Assembly (NCBI GenBank): GCA_944385645.1
Contig: CALWYA010000023.1
Coordinates: 1-13,013, forward strand
DNA from: an uncultured Oscillospiraceae bacterium
GTDB taxonomy: Bacteria > Bacillota > Clostridia > Oscillospirales > Oscillospiraceae
Reading direction: 5' to 3'
DNA: 13,013 nt
The notes under the pieces are model-generated. The model ran no database searches, was not told the DNA's origin, and saw only the letters and a list, made by a program, of their open reading frames with translations. Positions 9,563 through 13,013 of this stretch are shown here, piece after piece. How positions within the stretch are numbered: the first letter of the stretch is position 1; each line of letters opens with the position of its first letter. Made by a program: the position numbers and the translations under genes.

Positions 9563-9591
9563 GCATATTCCCCCGCCAGACCGCATAGGTT
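9563..9591 (+). promoter_or_regulatory. Sigma-E-like sporulation promoter of spoIIP
   Basis: GCATATT at 9563-9569 and CATAGGTT at 9584-9591, 14 bp apart. The Bacillus subtilis sigma-E consensus as I recall it is KMATATT, 14-15 bp, CATACAHT: the -35 matches fully and the -10 at six of eight positions. The start would be near 9598, about 35 bases before the spoIIP ATG. Mother-cell sigma-E control is what is known for spoIIP in Bacillus. Confidence 0.5.
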
Positions 9592-9633
9592 CTTGTGACA
9601 GCGGACCGCGGCACGGAAGACAGGAGTGATACC

Positions 9634-10788
9634 ATGGACAAGGGACGGGGAAAAATGGGACGGGCCCTGCGCCGGGGGGTGGCCCTGGGGCTGGCCCTGA
9701 CCGCCCTGTGGGGGGTGGGACTGACCGCCGACCTGGGCGGCCTGGGGGAGGAGCTGACCCGGCTGGGGGAGCGGCCCGGCCTGGCGGTCTCCCTGCTGCG
9801 GGGGCAGCTGGGCGCTCTGCCGGGGGAGGAGGCCCTGACGGGCTGGGGGCGGCTGCTGGTGGACAGCGCCCCCCTGCTCTCCGCCGGAGAGGAGGGGGTG
9901 ATGGCCCTGCGCCTGGCCCGGGCGGCGGAGGAGGGGGCGGACGACCCGGTGGAGTCTATCGACGGGGACGACCGGGAGCAGCCCGACCTGGAGCCCGCCC
10001 CCGGCGGAGAGCAGGTGCTGGAGATGACCGGACAGGGGAGCAAGGAGGGCAAATACCTCTATGAGGGGGAGGTCTATGTGTACGACCGCACCGGCCTGGG
10101 GCTGGACAGCTCGGTGCTGGAGGAGGGGAGCGTCCAGGTGACCATGGGGGAGGGCCCCCAGATCCTGATCCTCCACACCCACGGCAGCGAGGCGTACAGC
10201 CAGGCGGACGGGCAGACCTATGAGGAGAGCGATCCCTACCGCACCACCGACTGTTCCCACAACGTGGTGAAGGTGGGGGAGGAGATGGCTACCGTGTTCC
10301 GGGCCCACGGCTTTCAGGTGCTCCACGACACCACCCTCTACGACTACCCCGCCTACAACGGGGCCTATGAGCGGTCCCAGGCGGCGGCGGAGCGGTGGCT
10401 GGCGGAGTACCCCACCCTCCGGGTGATCCTGGACGTCCACCGGGACGCCCTGGTGAGCAGCGAGGGGGAAATCTATAAGATGGTATCCCAGGAGGCGGGG
10501 GAGCAGGTGGCCCAGGTGATGCTGGTGGTGGGCACCGACGCCGGGGGCGGGGCCCACCCGGGCTGGCGGGACAACCTGGCCTTCGCCAGGCTGCTCCAGG
10601 GCAATCTGGTCCGGGGCTACCGCAGCCTGGCCCGGCCCATCGTCCTGCGCAGCAGCACCTATAACCAGCAGCTGTCCCCCGGCTATCTCCTGGTGGAGGT
10701 GGGGGGGCACGGCAACACCCTCACCGAGGCGGTGGCGGGCGCCCGCCTGTGGGCGGACAACGTGGCCCGGACCCTGCTGGAGCTGTGA
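9634..10788 (+). CDS. spoIIP: Stage II sporulation protein P (SpoIIP) cell-wall amidase/endopeptidase
   Basis: 384-aa peptidoglycan hydrolase which, with SpoIID and SpoIIM, thins septal wall and drives engulfment of the forespore. The N terminus has a basic start (MDKGRGKMGRALRRG) and one hydrophobic segment at about 16-32 (VALGLALTALWGVGL), an anchor or signal. The catalytic C-terminal domain shows ILHTHGSEAY with His181/His183, then a DCSHNVVKVGEEM segment, ILDVHRDA, and the terminal QLSPGYLLVEVGGHGNT with Glu355, the recognised SpoIIP zinc-amidase signature. The start at 9634 follows AGGAG at 8 bases; an upstream in-frame ATG at 9595 has no ribosome site. The promoter at 9563-9591 looks sigma-E dependent. 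The linker between anchor and catalytic domain is acidic and probably flexible. It shows that the organism forms, or descends from, endospore formers. Confidence 0.95.
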   Translation: MDKGRGKMGRALRRGVALGLALTALWGVGLTADLGGLGEELTRLGERPGLAVSLLRGQLGALPGEEALTGWGRLLVDSAPLLSAGEEGVMALRLARAAEEGADDPVESIDGDDREQPDLEPAPGGEQVLEMTGQGSKEGKYLYEGEVYVYDRTGLGLDSSVLEEGSVQVTMGEGPQILILHTHGSEAYSQADGQTYEESDPYRTTDCSHNVVKVGEEMATVFRAHGFQVLHDTTLYDYPAYNGAYERSQAAAERWLAEYPTLRVILDVHRDALVSSEGEIYKMVSQEAGEQVAQVMLVVGTDAGGGAHPGWRDNLAFARLLQGNLVRGYRSLARPIVLRSSTYNQQLSPGYLLVEVGGHGNTLTEAVAGARLWADNVARTLLEL

Positions 10789-10850
10789 AGCGGCCCGGCA
10801 CAATTTTGCTCCGCCCCCAAATTTCCCCCGATTCCGGGACAGGCCCCCGG

Positions 10851-10856
10851 TATAAT
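10851..10856 (+). promoter_or_regulatory. Possible -10 element for the P-type ATPase gene
   Basis: A perfect TATAAT lies 28 bp before the ATPase ATG, giving a start near 10863. No convincing -35 is found at 16-18 bp upstream (the region is C-rich), so it may need an activator or be fortuitous. A small CCGGG/CCCGG hairpin lies just before it. Confidence 0.35.
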
Positions 10857-10884
10857 GGAAACAAATGGAAGGGAGCGTGGGACC

Positions 10885-13013
10885 ATGGAGGACTGGTACA
10901 GCCGGCCGGCCGGGCACATTCTCAAGGAGCTGGAGACCAGCCCGGAGGGGCTGAGCAGGCGGGAGGCGGCCCGGCGGCTGGAGCGGGAGGGGCCCAACGA
11001 GCTGGAGGCCCCCCGGGGGCCGGGGCTGCTGGCCCGGCTGCTGGGGCAGCTGCGGGACCCCATGATCCTGGTGCTGCTGGCGGCGGCGGGGCTGTCCCTG
11101 GCGGCCAGCGGGGGAGAGGACTGGCTGGACGGGGTCATCATCCTGGTCATCGTGGGGGTGAACGCGGTCATCTCCATCACCCAGGAGGACCACGCCCAGC
11201 AGGCCCTGGAGGAGCTGCGGCGGATGTCCAGTCCCCGGGCCCGGGTGCGCCGGGAGGGGAGGGAGGCGCTGATCCCCGCCGCCCAGGTGGTGCCGGGGGA
11301 CATCCTGGTGCTGGAGGCGGGGGACCAGGTCCCCGCCGACGCCCGTATCCTGGAGTGCAGCCGCCTCCAGGCCGACGAGTCGGCCCTCACCGGGGAGTCG
11401 GTTCCCGCGGAGAAGAAGGCCCGGCCCACCCTGCCCGCCAACACCCCCCTGGGGGACCGGGTGAACATGGTGATCGCGGGCACCCTCATCACCGCCGGCC
11501 GGGGGACCGCCGTGGCGGTGGCCACCGGCATGGACACCGAGATGGGCCGCATCGCCGGGCTGCTCCTGGAGGGAGAACAGGGGGAGACCCCCCTCCAGCG
11601 CAGGATGGGGGAGATCTCCAAGTCCCTGTCTTTCCTGTGCCTGTGCGTGTGCGCCGTCATGTTCGGGGTGGGCCTGTTCCAGGGGAAGGGACTGCTGGAG
11701 ATGTTCCTCACCGCCGTCTCCCTGGCGGTGGCCGCCATCCCCGAGGGGCTGCCCGCCATCGTCACCATCGTGCTGGCCCTGGGGGTCCAGCGGCTGGCCG
11801 GCCGGGGGGCCATCGTGAAGAAACTGCCGGCGGTGGAGACCCTGGGCTGTGCCGGGGTGATCTGCTCGGACAAGACGGGCACCCTCACCCAGAACAAGAT
11901 GGAGGTCCAGGCGGTGTGGACCCCGCCGGGGGGCCGCCGCCGGGAGGCGGCGGCAGCGGCCTGCCTGTGCTGTGACGCCCGGCTGGAGTGGCGGGCGGGG
12001 GCCCCCGCCGCCTCCGGCGACCCCACCGAGGCCGCCCTGGTGGTGGCCGCCGCCAGGGAGGGGGTGGACCAGGGCCGGGAGCTGGAGCGCTGGCCCCGGG
12101 TGAGGGACATCCCCTTCGACTCGGGGCGCAAGCTGATGACCACCCTCCACAAAAACCCGTCGGGGGGCTGGACCGCCTTTGTGAAGGGAGCGCCCGACGT
12201 GCTCCTGGACCGGTGTGCCGCCACCCCCCGGGGCCCCATGACGCCGGGGGAGCGGGAGCGGATCCTGGCGGCCAACGAGGAGATGGCCTCCCGGGCCCTG
12301 CGGGTCATCGCCGTGGCCCGGCGGGAGCTGGCCGCCCTCCCCGACCGGCCGGAGCCGGGGCAGGTGGAGGGGGAGCTGACCTTCCTGGGCCTGTTCGGCC
12401 TCATGGACCCGCCCCGGCCCGAGGCGCGGCAGGCGGTGGAGCTGTGCCACCGGGCGGGGGTGCGGCCGGTGATGATCACCGGGGACCACCGGGCCACCGC
12501 CCTGGCCATCGCCCGGGAGCTGGACATCGCCCGGCCGGGGGACTGGACGGTGACCGGCCCCGAGCTGGACTTCATGCCCCAGGAGGTGCTGGAGGGGGAC
12601 ATCGAGCGGTTCTCCGTCTTTGCCCGGGTCTCTCCGGAGCACAAGATGCGCATCGTCCGGGCCTGGCAGAAGCGGGGCAAGGTGGTGGCCATGACGGGGG
12701 ACGGGGTGAACGACGCCCCGGCCCTGAAGGCGGCGGACATCGGCTGCGCCATGGGCCGGGCGGGCACCGATGTGGCCAAGGGGGCCGCCCACATGATCCT
12801 CACCGACGACAACTTCTCCACCATCGTCTCCGCCATCGAGGAGGGCCGGGGGATCTACGCCAACATCCGCAAGGCCATCCACTATCTGCTCTCCTGCAAC
12901 ATCGGGGAGATCTTCACCATCTTCCTGGCCACCCTCCTGGGCTTTTCCCAGATGCCCCTGGTGCCGGTGCAGCTGCTGTGGCTCAACCTGGTCACCGACT
13001 CCCTCCCCGCACT
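10885..13013 (+). CDS. Calcium-translocating P-type ATPase, SERCA/PMR1-type (partial, runs off window)
   Basis: Type IIA P-type ATPase that probably exports Ca2+ from the cytoplasm; 709 codons are visible and the C-terminal membrane helices lie outside. In order: N-terminal cation-ATPase segment (LSRREAARRLEREGPNEL), helices M1-M2, actuator domain with LTGES, M3-M4 with AAIPEGLP (Glu287, the M4 calcium ligand), phosphorylation motif CSDKTGTLT (Asp329), nucleotide-binding domain with the KGAP motif, hinge TGDGVNDAPALK (Asp606), then M5 with SCNIGEIF and M6 with LNLVTDSLPA. The Asn and Glu of M5 and Asn, Thr and Asp of M6 match the calcium ligands of eukaryotic SERCA, so both metal sites may be intact. 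The start at 10885 is preceded by AAGGGAG. It lies 96 bp after spoIIP on the same strand; a role in sporulation calcium handling is only a guess. Pumping of another divalent ion cannot be excluded. Confidence 0.93.
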   Translation, partial: MEDWYSRPAGHILKELETSPEGLSRREAARRLEREGPNELEAPRGPGLLARLLGQLRDPMILVLLAAAGLSLAASGGEDWLDGVIILVIVGVNAVISITQEDHAQQALEELRRMSSPRARVRREGREALIPAAQVVPGDILVLEAGDQVPADARILECSRLQADESALTGESVPAEKKARPTLPANTPLGDRVNMVIAGTLITAGRGTAVAVATGMDTEMGRIAGLLLEGEQGETPLQRRMGEISKSLSFLCLCVCAVMFGVGLFQGKGLLEMFLTAVSLAVAAIPEGLPAIVTIVLALGVQRLAGRGAIVKKLPAVETLGCAGVICSDKTGTLTQNKMEVQAVWTPPGGRRREAAAAACLCCDARLEWRAGAPAASGDPTEAALVVAAAREGVDQGRELERWPRVRDIPFDSGRKLMTTLHKNPSGGWTAFVKGAPDVLLDRCAATPRGPMTPGERERILAANEEMASRALRVIAVARRELAALPDRPEPGQVEGELTFLGLFGLMDPPRPEARQAVELCHRAGVRPVMITGDHRATALAIARELDIARPGDWTVTGPELDFMPQEVLEGDIERFSVFARVSPEHKMRIVRAWQKRGKVVAMTGDGVNDAPALKAADIGCAMGRAGTDVAKGAAHMILTDDNFSTIVSAIEEGRGIYANIRKAIHYLLSCNIGEIFTIFLATLLGFSQMPLVPVQLLWLNLVTDSLPA

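Noticed and set aside
9505..12882. Very long open frame (over 1100 codons) on the minus strand opposite spoIIP and the ATPase
   Set aside because: It is a GC-rich antisense shadow with repetitive Gly/Pro/His/Gln composition and no domain, while the plus strand carries two clearly conserved proteins.

Overview
The window looks like a high-GC, spore-forming Clostridia chromosome, most likely Oscillospiraceae/Ruminococcaceae of the Flavonifractor–Lawsonibacter–Pseudoflavonifractor type (inference). The grounds are a sporulation gene (spoIIP), GC-rich coding with strong Shine-Dalgarno sites, the MiaB/MutS/MutL sequences, and the GTAGGGGCG and CCCTCATC..CTTCCCCC hairpin repeats that I recall as common in that group. 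There are no rRNA, tRNA or CRISPR features.

Layout. The minus strand carries the core order miaB (9445-8033), mutS (6582-3973), mutL (2913-1087): a tRNA-modification enzyme followed by the two mismatch-repair proteins. These genes are usually close together in Clostridia. Here they are separated by accessory DNA: (a) a repeat block plus regulator/small-protein module between miaB and mutS, (b) an AT-rich island with a GIY-YIG nuclease-like gene between mutS and mutL, and (c) a second repeat block plus regulator/small-protein module downstream of mutL. To the right, divergent from miaB, lie spoIIP (9634-10788, with a sigma-E-like promoter) and a SERCA-type calcium P-type ATPase (10885 to the window end, partial).

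The most unusual feature is that modules (a) and (c) have the same architecture. Each runs, left to right: heptanucleotide tandem array, a shared 25-bp block, GC-rich hairpin elements, a MITE-like composite of inverted hairpins, one or two XRE-family helix-turn-helix genes on the minus strand, a compact divergent promoter region, and a small plus-strand gene (83 or 98 codons). In both, the plus promoter is a perfect TTGACA-N17-TATAAT. A perfect 16-bp inverted repeat has one arm filling the promoter spacer and the other just past the -10. The two operators have unrelated sequences but the same geometry. In both, the small gene runs tail-to-tail into the 3' end of a conserved gene (mutL or miaB) and ends inside it.

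How it may work together (inference): each XRE protein represses its small partner gene and itself through the palindrome. mutS has no visible promoter of its own, and no terminator separates it from the XRE pair, so mutS, and perhaps mutL, may partly depend on read-through from the XRE promoter. The small proteins have no known function; the first resembles the family I recall as DUF6809.
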